This document shows positions 33,901-52,982 of a stretch of DNA of 64,000 bases, in pieces; position 1 is the stretch's first letter; the number at the start of each line of letters is the position of its first letter. This DNA is from Litomosoides sigmodontis. Its lineage: Eukaryota; Nematoda; Chromadorea; Rhabditida; Onchocercidae. A program made the position numbers and the translations under genes. Below the pieces are notes generated by a model. That model was not told the origin of the DNA. It searched no databases and worked only from the letters and a program-made list of their open reading frames with translations. The DNA is taken from positions 4,026,001 through 4,090,000 of the forward strand of contig OY718805.1 of NCBI GenBank assembly GCA_963070105.1, given 5' to 3'.

Positions 33901-36900
33901 AAGAACCATTTACAAGTGACAAGCGAATTGAAGAACGTAGCGTACGCAGTATTGTGAATCGGTTGGATTTTGTATCTTTGATTCCTTTGTTAGACAAATT
34001 TGTTTATTTTTTGCAGAGATATTTTTAGATTTGAATCGGTATCGGCTCTAAATGAGCACCAAAATTTACCGCGTGCAGTGCAAACCGATATAACACCGCG
34101 AAAACCAAGGAATCAGAAGCGATACTCACAGTACGTTACGAAGTTGCAATCAGTGCCAAGCCTGACCAATTACAGAAGTATTCAAAATCAGTATGCTGTT
34201 GACTCGAACTACAATATCTGTAGTACTGTGAGATCACCTTCACCGCGATCGGATGAATGGAATGTGAGCGCGGGTTGCGGAAGTCCCTCCCACAATTTGG
34301 TGCACGATGATTCAAGCTGTGCCTGGGATCAAGAGCAGTACGAATTGGGATTACGAAAGGTTTTTATTTTTTTTTTCGTTTAGTTTTGTTTAACTTCAGC
34401 ATATTCAAGTACTATTTTCCAATATTGATGTGCTGGAAATATTTAGGAAATTCGATTTCTTATTTGCTATTTGGAGTTCATTTTCAGGGAATAATAAATT
34501 TGAAACGTTATGATAGCAGCTACAGCAGGATGACGAATGAGGTAGAGTGATACGCAAGTTTGGTAAAAATCAGTACATTTTACTATACGACCGCCGAGAA
34601 AACTTTTGGAAATACGTGTATTGATGTTTGAATTGAGGCTTTATGTGCAAGAAGACGTTTGTTATGGATCTACAGTACCAAATAGTCTCATTGCAAGATC
34701 TATTACAGATCGTCAGCCGCGACCCATCTTATGCTATACAAACGCGCACTCGCTATATAAATTTAAATCCTGAATTGCAGCCGAACTACCAAACAACTGT
34801 TACTGATCACTCAGAAAAGCGTTAGCAGTCTTTGTTAATTACTTTTTTCTTTAAGTGCTATCCAAATCCAATCATTTTTCGTTGGTTTTTCTGTAAATTA
34901 TAATATTTATGACTTTGCAGGTAATTATACAGCAAAACTTGATAATGAAGTTGTTGATCATGTTGCTGAAGTCGAAAAAGCATTTGATTTCGTCAACAAG
35001 GTTTGCTTTGGCTGACTTTAAAATTGATTGCAATGAATCATTATAATTTTATCAAATGTATCTTAGGCTGAGTCACTGGTAACTTCTGATCAACAGTGTT
35101 CACAGGAATCTCTGCCGAAACCCGCATCGTCACCTGTTAATGACAGCTATTCGGTTGGTGGCAAATTTTTATTGCAACTTTTGCTATTTATTAAGACTAA
35201 ACATCTCAGAAACATAAATATTGAACATTTACAATAATTCCCCAGTATTCTGGAGGTATTCATAAAACTCTCATTACTGTACTTCTTCTTTATATCCGTA
35301 TCGATTACTTGTGCATTTTATTCAGATCTCACTATACCGTGATTTGGAAAGAGAGCATCGTAAATCAAGCAGTGACGTCTCTATTCGTTTTTCTCCAGTT
35401 GTTTACGCGCCACCTCCACTTGCTGATGAACGATTGGTAACTTATGAACACAAAAATTCGGTTGCAAATTTATTTTAATCTTTAGAAGTTGTTTTTTTTT
35501 GTTTTGTTTACTGTTTGAATATGAAATTGTGTTATGTCTTTCGTAAATGTGATATTTGTTAATATGAGAGAATTTAGGGATACAAATTATTTTATTCGGC
35601 GCGTCCAATGCTTCCTAAATCTATTGGTAATTGAAAACATGTGATGCATAATTAAAATAATCATGTATACCCTCCAGACTAAAGTAAAGGAAATTGTGAA
35701 CCGTGAAACTAGCATTCATTTATTTCCAGGTGAAAAATACAAAACTATCAAGTTATATGGTCACAACAGATCCAAGGGCTACATCCACTCCTCTCGATGG
35801 TTCGCCAGCAACTAATAGTCGTATGCATACTTCCAGTTATGCGCTTAATAGAAGTGACATCTCTGCAATAACGGCTTTACCAGCCCAGGAACTAGTTCAG
35901 CTACAACAATCGGAAGTGGATCTTCAAGTAATGGATTACGGTTTTAATTTGTCTCGATTTTCAAGTAATTATAATAGTAGTAGGAATAATAGTGAATAAA
36001 AAATAAAGAAACCGTAATTGCTTGCTTACTTGATGTCAGAGCAGTTTCTAGTTGCAACGCCTTCTTTAGTGAAATCGTTAGAATCTCCTGAACATTAGTT
36101 GTATTTTTTTTTCTCTCGTTTTATTGTGAAGGGCGCCCTTGTTAATCCTTTACATATTAAATATGAATTGCAGACAATAAAACAAGAAATAATGATCCAA
36201 GAGGGTCAGATAGCACAGTCGTCATTGGCATTAGCTCACTGCAAGAAGAACAACAGCTTCAATGGGACCCTTGTTGAAGTTTGTTTAATTTTTATAGATA
36301 AACAACTCTTACTACGGTTTGGTTGCCGTTAATGATACGTAATTGTTGAGTTAAATTATGCTATAATTGTTTCAACTTTCATTACACAGAAATTTGTGAG
36401 AAAATCTGAAAATAGTGAAAAAAAAATGCTGTAGTGACAAAAATTCGTATAAATATATTGCAATATTACTGCAGTTAACCGCTCAGCGTGGTTTATTACT
36501 TGCACGCGAACGACTTCTAGCATTGCAAAATCAAATGCGACGTTTGGAAACGCGCCGATTTACAAAGGAACCAGCTCCTCCATTGACAAAGCGCATGCGT
36601 GGAGCTATCGACCTTACATCAATAAACGTTTATCTCAATCGCAATTTTTGCATTCGTAATGTTGATGAAAGTAAGTTCACACTGGTATGGCTAAGAAGCT
36701 TTCACTGTTTTCATTAAATATTGTTCATGACTATGCTTTTTATTATCAGATCTTCCACTCATCATGCCATCCTACATCAAATTTTCTTGGTATGAACAAA
36801 TTTTTATCTAGATGTTTCGTATGCTTTTGTTATCCTCTTGAAAACTAATGAACGAGTGGAAGCTACGCAAGCAGTGACTTTGATGGACACGAGAGCTTTA

Positions 36901-38245
36901 CGCGTTAGCAAAATTCATTTTTCTGATCAAATTCGCTTTACAAATCCACCGATCGATTTTACAGTATTACTGGAGATTTATGCTTTGGTAGCATATTTTT
37001 GTTTGTTTGTAACTTAAGCTATTGCAATTAACACTTATTTTGCACTGACAGCTGTAACTTGAACAGCCTTTATGCCTTAAATGTTGCTTGATAGTCATCC
37101 TGTGTATGTGTATTTCAAAGCAGCTTTAAACTGGACAGCCTTATTTTCTTGATGTTAGTGACTTTGTTAACAATTAAAACATTTTTAGAAAGTCAGTGAA
37201 AACCGCCGGTCAGATGACTATTCATGCAGCATGCTGAGAAACAAAGCTAAATCGCTGCTGAGTCCCTGTTAGTTTTATAGAAATTTATAATTCATCTTAA
37301 GCTTCACATTTTTTCGCTCTTTTCTTATTTCAGACTTTAATTTTCAGCTAAGAAAACATGCGGTAATGAATCGGTTGTGGGCTTCTCGGAATTCACATGC
37401 TGTGGACATATCTGTTTAAATAAGCATACCGTTGGTACGCGTAAATTCTATCTAGACGGAGCAGTTTATCCATTAGAGGGAACAATTGAGATCGACTCGC
37501 GCTGCACAACACTTCCTCCTACTATTGAAATCGATTTCCAAGGATTCTTGGTGAGTTATAATGCCTGAAATCATGAGAATCACGAAGATTAAGTTTTTTG
37601 GAAAATTTTTTTCGTTGATTTATTTGCAATGAATTTAAACGGTGTATTTCAGACCATGTATCAAATGATAGCTGGATTAGGATCATGGGCCAGATATTGG
37701 GCTGTTTTGCGTTATGGCGTAGTACAGTTTTGGAAATATCCAGATGAGGCCTATGAAAAGGTTTTTGTGCACACATAATCTTCCACTGGAATCATGGACT
37801 GGATATTGGACTGTTTGAAATTTTTGAAGAATGCTTCATTTAAAACAGTGGTGACTATTTTTGCAGTGTTTCAGCCATATTGTAAGATTTTGGAGATGAT
37901 TCTAGCGTCAGTTACATTTCAGCCAGCCCTTGCATGCATGGATCTTTCGAAATGCACGGACAAAGAAATTAGCCTCGCACCACACGAAATTTGTTCTCGT
38001 CCGAATGCTTTTATGGTGGAGCTTTTGGTTACAACATCACCCTCTGTGTTAGAAAAGAAAAGGTACTTTGATTACCAAGATATTCTTGAGAAAAGTCCTT
38101 ATTTAAAAGAATGAAATGACAGCGACGTTTACAGATAGGCGAATATGTCTCATTTTTCAGAATGTTATTGTCTGCAGATACCAAAGAACTTTGTAGTGCT
38201 TGGTTGAACGCGCTGAATGAAACGCTGGAGGTACTTCGAGGATAA
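27924..38245 (+). CDS. ani-1: Anillin (AHD and PH domains), 31 exons
   Basis: Scaffold of the cytokinetic ring that links RhoA, actomyosin, septins and membrane. Exons: 27924-27995, 28184-28264, 28359-28439, 29359-29442, 29532-29615, 29807-29890, 30466-30579, 30810-30875, 30973-31155, 31225-31293, 31411-31548, 31891-32106, 32174-32344, 32469-32552, 32913-32980, 33534-33721, 33805-33961, 34017-34359, 34488-34541, 34709-34820, 34921-35000, 35067-35153, 35326-35436, 35730-35927, 36174-36278, 36475-36670, 36812-36987, 37353-37550, 37653-37760, 37923-38062 and 38161-38245; 3933 nt, about 1310 residues. The anillin homology domain starts near residue 976 (coiled part LLARERLLALQNQMRRLE, C2-like part ERVEATQAVTLMD and LLEIYAL). 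The PH domain follows (MYQMIAGLGSWARYWAVLRY, LLSADTKELCSAWLNALNETL). The N-terminal two thirds is polar and disorder-prone. Exons 1-14 are all phase 0/0. The intron after 30875 starts GCAAGT. Assignment to ani-1 rather than a paralogue rests on length only. Confidence 0.95.
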
Positions 38246-38955
38246 CCGCAATTTGTTTAAACTCTTTTGATATATTTAATTTTCTGACGTTCATGATTTG
38301 AAATGCTTCAAATTAAAAAAAAAAAAATTTTTCAAAAAAAAAAATTCAATTTAAACTCTAATTATTTAAGCTGGGTGTTAAGTGTAACATGTTTGCGTAT
38401 TCTCTTCCATAGCTAAATACATTTCTTTATTTTCTGGTTTTTCAAAATCATGTGGCTGATAACAATTTTTGTGATTTTATTCTCTGTTATAAAAAATTCA
38501 ATTCCTTGTTCTTTACATCGATAAATAATTGCTTCAATTTGTATTGTGTGCTGCAACAAACGTATTGGTCTGATAGCGCAATATTGACAATTGGTATTCG
38601 CCTTCTAGTGAAGACGTTTCATTGATTGGGTGGCGGTTTTTTGCGTGGTAATGCCTTGATTTTGAAGGCTTAGGGTTGGGTTTCGTGTTGTTTTGCAGTT
38701 TTTTTTGTGGTGGATTCGAATTCTTTGTAATTATGTTTGAACTGGCCACTGATGCATTACGTTTCTTTACAATGTTGCTTTGTGCTCTTATGAAACACCA
38801 ACTACGACCATTTTTTCCAGAAATATATGAGTGGGCAAGCAAACTGAGGGAGGGTGTGGAGATGGTGTAAATATTAGGGTTCTTTGGAATTTCTGCTTAA
38901 GAAATTTTAATGAAACTGCATAGCTTAATTTTTTCGTTTTCCTTTTTTTAGTGCG
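38246..38955. other. Spacer between anillin and ATP synthase f
   Basis: 710 bp. Overlapping ORFs on both strands (38534-38842 minus, 38676-38870 plus) have no splice sites placing them in a gene and no family match. A TTTTTTTAG acceptor at its end lies four bases before the next ATG. Confidence 0.5.
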
Positions 38956-39920
38956 ATGGCAACGAAAGTCCCCGTAACAAAATACTTCCGGCCGTTTATA
39001 CCTCCATTACCGCCTGGAACAAAAATTCACAACGATTTGTACTGGGATGTATACATTTATCGGCCTTTTTGTCGTCTCTGGGAACGTGTAGGAGTGTACT
39101 TGTACAATCGAGTGATTAATCGCATGGAGATTGGCGTGCGGGATAAGGGATATAATGCTCGCGTCCATGGTCCTTATTGTCCTTGGAGATATTATGGAGT
39201 TGCAAGTACGGTTTTTTCGGATCTAGATGCTGCTTATAGCACTTTTCTATAATTATATATTTTTAAGAAAATTGAAAAAGAGATGTTTGGGTGGTTTTTT
39301 AATAAAGAAATGCATTGTTAGGATATAAAGAAAGGCAGTTTTATTAGCGTGAATTGACTTTTAGAAGATACAAAACTGATGGATGTGAAATTATGCGACT
39401 TGCGTTCATGGCTTTCTCGTCGTGATAAATCGGTTGGAGGTATCGTAAATGCTGTTGTGAAAAGTTTCTACAGATTTGAACACTACTATTTCGATCACTA
39501 TCTTATTAATTTGGTTAGATTTTTGTTCTTACAGTCGTTTTGGAGCTTGATGGTTTTGAGTGGCAACTTGGAAAAAATATGAACCCTGTGGTATATCTCA
39601 ATATACAATCGTGAAATGATGTTCACTAAATTTTTCCAATAAACGTTGGAGTTGTAGCGGTATCAAAATTCTGATTAGGATAGGTTGAGAAAAAAATTAT
39701 TAGCTTATGGAGAAAACTAAAATACTCAATGAGAGAAAACAATAAGTAGTCTATGGAATGTTCCTCCAAGTCTGTTTAATAACTTTTGTGGGCAGTACTG
39801 TTTATTTGCTTTATTTTTCAGCCACGATCCTGCGTGCGCTTTGTTCTTCTTGCTTATCTTCTGGGAATAATACTTTGCTATGACGAGATTCCAGCCTCTA
39901 CTGCGAGATATCACTGGTGA
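38956..39920 (+). CDS. Mitochondrial ATP synthase subunit f, nematode type
   Basis: Subunit f is a small membrane subunit of the F1Fo ATP synthase stalk region in the inner mitochondrial membrane. Exons: 38956-39205, 39365-39513 and 39822-39920; 498 nt, 165 residues. The conserved core is TKLMDVKLCDLRSWLSRRD followed by FYRFEHYYFDHY, matching the vertebrate LEVKLGELPSWILMRD and YYRYYNKY. The last exon gives one membrane helix (FVLLAYLLGIILCY) and ends in RYHW, like the vertebrate RKYH end. An extra N-terminal segment of about 85 residues (for example KVPVTKYFRPFIPPLPPG and ARVHGPYCPWRYYG) has no vertebrate counterpart and probably characterises the nematode protein. Reading straight on after 39513 also stays open to 39582, but the spliced exon at 39822 gives the expected helix and tail. 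A TTTTTTTAG trans-splice acceptor precedes the ATG. Confidence 0.88.
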
Positions 39921-40610
39921 TAGAGAGATTTTTGATGTGGAATGCTTTGTCATTCAAATATAGTTTTAGTTGTATTGTTTATTGCAGCTGATGTTTCGTG
40001 GCATTGAAGTTCGATTTTTTGCTGTCATAATAAATTTTGGATTAGATTTTGCTTCCGTGCAAATGCATTAACGTTTTAGGCATTTTCGATTTTTATTTTT
40101 GAAGCTGTTGTTTGCTGTGATATGAAACTTTTAATTTCACTAAAATATCATTACTACTGTAGCATAAATTGAAACTACTCTGTTTCCCCAGTTTGATTCA
40201 GACTGATGATAATTACTGCAAGCGAAGGAAAGCTTTACCTTATTGAACATTTAGGGTAAATTGTCTCTGTGTTCTCCATTCCTGCATTTCTGAAAAGCAA
40301 GGGATCATTGCTCGGTTTCTGATTTTATTGGTAGCTATTTTGAACGTTTGAAAAAGGACATGCGCTATCATTTATCTTATAATGAGGTTTTATACTTCCT
40401 ATCATATTGCTTTCGACATCAGCACTGCCAATGAGTTTACGTGTATGGTGTTGGGATGGGTGACACTTCATTTGTTTCCCGGGATGATAATTTTGCATAT
40501 CGATAAGTGATATATTCGTTGTCGCAGGAATGAACTTGTACTTTTTCTGTAGTGAGTAGTTGTAGTGATATGACTAGCACAAGTGATTAATGTTATAGAA
40601 ATCATATCAA
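39921..40610. other. Spacer between ATP synthase f and thymidylate kinase
   Basis: 690 bp, AT-rich, with AATAAA near 40029 as a possible polyadenylation signal for subunit f. TGTTATAG at 40591-40598 is a possible trans-splice acceptor for the next gene. No other gene seen. Confidence 0.5.
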
Positions 40611-41699
40611 ATGGGATCACGAGTACGTGGTGCATTTATCGTATTTGAAGGTTGCGACAGAGCTGGCAAAAGTTTGCAGTGCAGAAAATTGGTGGAACGT
40701 ATCAGAGCTGCAGGCAGCAGTGTAGATTTGATTTCATTTCCGGGTTACTGATTCATCGTTGTAAGACTGACCATGGATTGAAAGATTAATATTTCAATAT
40801 ATATGGAAGCTGTATCAATGTCTTCTCTGCCAGTTCTGCATTTTTCCTGGTGATAATGAGAGTAATAGCCGGAAATAAGAGATTGCAATTTAGACCGTTC
40901 AAGCGACTTAGGAAAATTCATTGATCGTTATTTGAAAAAGGAAGTTGAAATGGAGCCTAAAGAAGCACATCTAGTATTCGCAGCAAATCGGCAAGCACTT
41001 ATACCTTTGATGATGAGAAAATTGCTTGATGGGACGCATTTGGTCGTTGACCGATATGTTTATTCGGGCATTGCCTATACCCTCGCAAAAGGTATCCTCG
41101 CTGTTTTTGTTTTTACTCCAATTTCTCGAGAGTTTTGTACCATTTGGATGTCAGCCTAATTAAAAGCATTAATCGAATAAGATTTCCTTAATGAAGTTTC
41201 ATGCTTTATTCATCATCGTTGTTTATTGTGGTTGAGGAGCTGAAAACATAACAATGGAGTGGGCAAAACTGGCTGATGCGGGTGAGTTAAGGCCTGATTG
41301 TGTTATATACCTCAATCTTTCATTCGAGGAGGCAAAGAAAAGGAGTGGATTTGGTGATGAACGCTTCGATTTGAGCAGTTTTCAGGTCAAGGTCAATAAC
41401 ATTATGGAAAAGTTAGCCGCTGAGGACAGAGATCTGTGGAAAGTAAGTTCAGTGAGCTATTCTTTTTTGTTTGATTTTGATAAAGGTACACTGGTGAAGA
41501 GTAGGATGCCGATTAATCGCTTTGGAAATTTTCCTGATTAAAGATGCTCTTGCGAATAGTGATGGAGATGTCAGTTATCCAATTTAAGATAGTGGATGCC
41601 TCCCTGCCTATTGAAGAAATTTCCGAAAATATCTGGAAAATGGTCACACCAGTTTTGAATAATGTGAACAAAAAGAGCCTTATGTTTCTCGGAGAGTAG
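40611..41699 (+). CDS. dtymk: Thymidylate (dTMP) kinase
   Basis: Phosphorylates dTMP to dTDP with ATP, the step common to de novo and salvage dTTP synthesis. Exons: 40611-40743, 40894-41091, 41240-41442 and 41589-41699; 645 nt, 214 residues against 212 in human. The P-loop FEGCDRAGKSLQ (residues 12-23) keeps GxDRAGKS; a Leu (L22) follows the P-loop Ser where human has Thr. FPDRSSDLG follows, with the DR motif split by intron 1 (G|AC joining codon). LVFAANRQ, LVVDRYVYSGIAY and the lid segment KKRSGFGDERFD match the human enzyme. The third acceptor (GAGGAG|CT) was chosen because it keeps phase and the AK-EN alignment; it is weak. AATAAA near 41768 could end the transcript. Confidence 0.95.
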
Positions 41700-42139
41700 T
41701 GAAATTGTTTCAGTTTGTACTTCGAAGCATATCTTTTTTTGCAGTTTACTGCAGCCTTCTTGAATTAAATAAATGACTTTAACCTGTTTTTACATCTCAT
41801 TTTTGCTAATGTTATCTATGTGTATGCCGTACACCAACAGTAGAAAGTCTTTTTCAGCAAAAAACCAAATTCTACTGCAAAAAATTTGTGCTTCTGGATC
41901 TTTTTTTGCCATTGTTCGTTTTTCTTTTTCCATTTTTCACTTGTTGCATGTTCTCAGTTTTTCAATCGAATTCGCTTAATTAATTTTAAAAGATGTAATT
42001 TGCTCTGAGTTAGATTGAATAGCATCAGCTATATTTTGGTTCAGTGTAATGAATGAAGTTGTATTTCCGAAATTTGTGTTTCGGAAGATTAAAGAGATAC
42101 GCTTTGCGCTGTAAATGAAACAGAATGAAACTAATTAAA

Positions 42140-42679
42140 CTAGGACTTTTTTTTTAATGAAAACAATTTTTTTGAAGAAAAAACTTTAAAAAAAAATGAT
42201 TCCAACTTTCCCACTCTTTCATGATTCGTTAAAAAGTCTATTGACCGAAGAGAGGAGAGTGTGTTCATTGAAAGTGGTAGAGATATAAACAAAACTCCGA
42301 GTGTTAATTCACGCCGTAACTCTGTGACTTGAAGTATTTTAGGTGTACTGAAGATCATAATAATCTCTTCGATGTGCTTAACAATGAATTTGCCGTCATT
42401 GCGTATCGCATTGAGTGGTGCTGGAGAAGCGCGTAAGATTGTACGTAATATATTATTACGTGCGAAGCTTACGTTGCTCATTTCCACTGTTAAAATATCT
42501 TTAGATTCAGTATGATTTTCACTCAAAGCCTTCGTTTTTGACATACCGATAGTAATCATTTGAGTTGCAGCGACACAGCGTTTTTTTTTGATTTGAAGTA
42601 AATTTAGAATTTCCATGCTATTTATTATCAGTTTAAAATGAATACAGTACATGAAGAAATCTGATTTTTCTTTTTTCAT
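42140..42679 (-). CDS. Unrecognised intronless ORF, 179 residues
   Basis: No function assigned. The frame is open for 179 codons in AT-rich DNA, and TTTCCAG lies two bases before the ATG, a good spliced-leader acceptor. Residues 1-35 are Lys- and hydrophobic-rich. The middle (for example NNILRTILRASPAPLNAIRN and GKFIVKHIEEIIMIF) looks like amphipathic helices, and the C-terminus is Lys/Ser/Phe-rich and less convincing. There is no signal peptide or cysteine pattern. It lies 413 bp downstream of the EGL-43 stop on the same strand, so it could be an operon partner or a chance ORF in 3' flanking DNA. Length and acceptor favour a real gene; lack of homology keeps confidence low. Confidence 0.4.
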   Translation of the reverse strand: MKKEKSDFFMYCIHFKLIINSMEILNLLQIKKKRCVAATQMITIGMSKTKALSENHTESKDILTVEMSNVSFARNNILRTILRASPAPLNAIRNDGKFIVKHIEEIIMIFSTPKILQVTELRRELTLGVLFISLPLSMNTLSSLRSIDFLTNHERVGKLESFFFKVFSSKKLFSLKKKS

Positions 42680-43092
42680 CACTGGAAAGACTCAGTATGT
42701 GTAAAATAGATTATGAAAAGAATTTGTGTGGCTAAAAAAACTATACAGGAAAGTATCAATCGTTAATTACCTTCTTTCAAATCAATTAAAGTAAGCAAGA
42801 CTAATTCAAAACATGTTGCTCAAGGGCAATGTGACAAGTATAGAAATACTCGGATTTGTTAGATCAGGTGAAATTTATTAACAGAGTTATTCATTTCAAA
42901 CAACTAACAGAGCGCGGTTATTCTTCATTAGCTCTAATAGTATCAGCTAGCAGTCTAGGTGGAAAATACAAAAGATTTGTTACATTGTGAGAATTCATTG
43001 CTTCCAATTGTAAATAAACAGGTTCCAATGGCAACAAATCACAGTTGTTTCTTCTTTTTTTCCAAATAAATTTGATCGTTTTGGAAACAATT
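42680..43092. other. 3' flank of EGL-43
   Basis: 413 bp; TTTATT at 42874-42879 (AATAAA on the minus strand) is a plausible polyadenylation signal. The minus strand ends with the TTTCCAG acceptor of the downstream ORF. Confidence 0.5.
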
Positions 43093-51837
<8,745 letters not shown>

Positions 51838-52915
51838 ATTGACATTTCATTAATGGAGCAACGTACCTGTTCCATCATTCTCATGTATACATAAAAGATT
51901 ATGCAAATATATTGGGTATGTCAAAAGGAATATTATCAGCCAATAAATTCACTCGAAAATGTGAACTTTGAGTGAATCACATTTGAGATGAGAGAAAATT
52001 GGGATGAATTGAGCTATTTAAATTTATCTTTTTACTTCATTTTAGAAAATTTCGCTGTGATTTCTCTTAAGCTTTTTTGGTTCCTCAATTATTCCATTCA
52101 AAAAGAATTCATTTTCGTTTGCTTCAATTATTATGCCCTAATCACACCGTTCACATACTGTTTTGTGCAATAATCAAAATTGCAACTCTCTCTCTCTCTC
52201 TTTCTTTCTCTCTCATGCAACTCCTCCTGCCTAAATTGATCAATCACATTCGGCAAAGATAAAAGCCAACAAGTAATAATTGAGTGAAAGAATTTGGAAG
52301 GAAAATTGAATTGTTTGTAAATGTATGTATAGGAAGTTTCAAATTAGTCGATGTGCTAGTGCTTCTGTTCCTGACGACCGGAATGACGTAGAGATTAACT
52401 TATTCATTTAATTTCACTACAATAACCCATCCCCAGAGTGCTAATGCGAGCGCTTAATTCATGCAATCAGAAAACAGGAAAAAAGGATGGCATCACAGGC
52501 AGGTCACGCATCTTAATTAATCGTCTCATCACTTTTGATGCTACCGCCTATCACAAAGACTTGGGAACATAATTCCTTTAAAATCACACTTTTTTTCCTC
52601 CGCAGATCCGGTACATAATCGAATGTGATTTGCCCAACATGAAAATGATTAATTTATTGGCCGATCATTCGGCACCATCTCTATTACCCCTCCGTTCATT
52701 CCGATACAACGTTTTGGTGTCTTTCGGAAGATTAATTTCTTTGTTTAATGCTACTGACTGAGTCCTAAATTGTTGTTGAAAATTACCTGAGGAGGCAGAA
52801 TTTAAGTTGGACTAATTAGGATTAGTTTCAGTAAAAAAAGTGTAGCTTTTTTTAAGGAGTAATTTTAAAGATCGAACTTTTTGCTGAACGGATCGCACCA
52901 GTATGTTGAAATTAC

Positions 52916-52982
52916 TTTCAGAATTGGATAACGGACGAATCAAATTGAGTAAGAGCAATGCGTTGGCATCATTTTCTCCTCC
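52916..52982 (-). CDS. egl-43: Candidate EGL-43 long-isoform exon
   Basis: A TTTCAG acceptor opens phase 0 into GGENDANALLLLNLIRPL, which would follow the PR exon at 56596 in phase. The donor after 52916 (GTAATT) leaves phase 1, which does not match the next known exon, so another exon or another donor is needed. Coding-like but without firm homology. Confidence 0.35.

Noticed and set aside
38534..38870. Overlapping ORFs on both strands between anillin and subunit f
   Set aside because: No acceptors, no family match, and both strands open equally.
39514..39582. Read-through end of ATP synthase f (LVRFLFLQ...)
   Set aside because: An intron here with the acceptor at 39534 would be 21 nt; the exon at 39822-39920 instead supplies the expected helix and RYHW-type end in phase.
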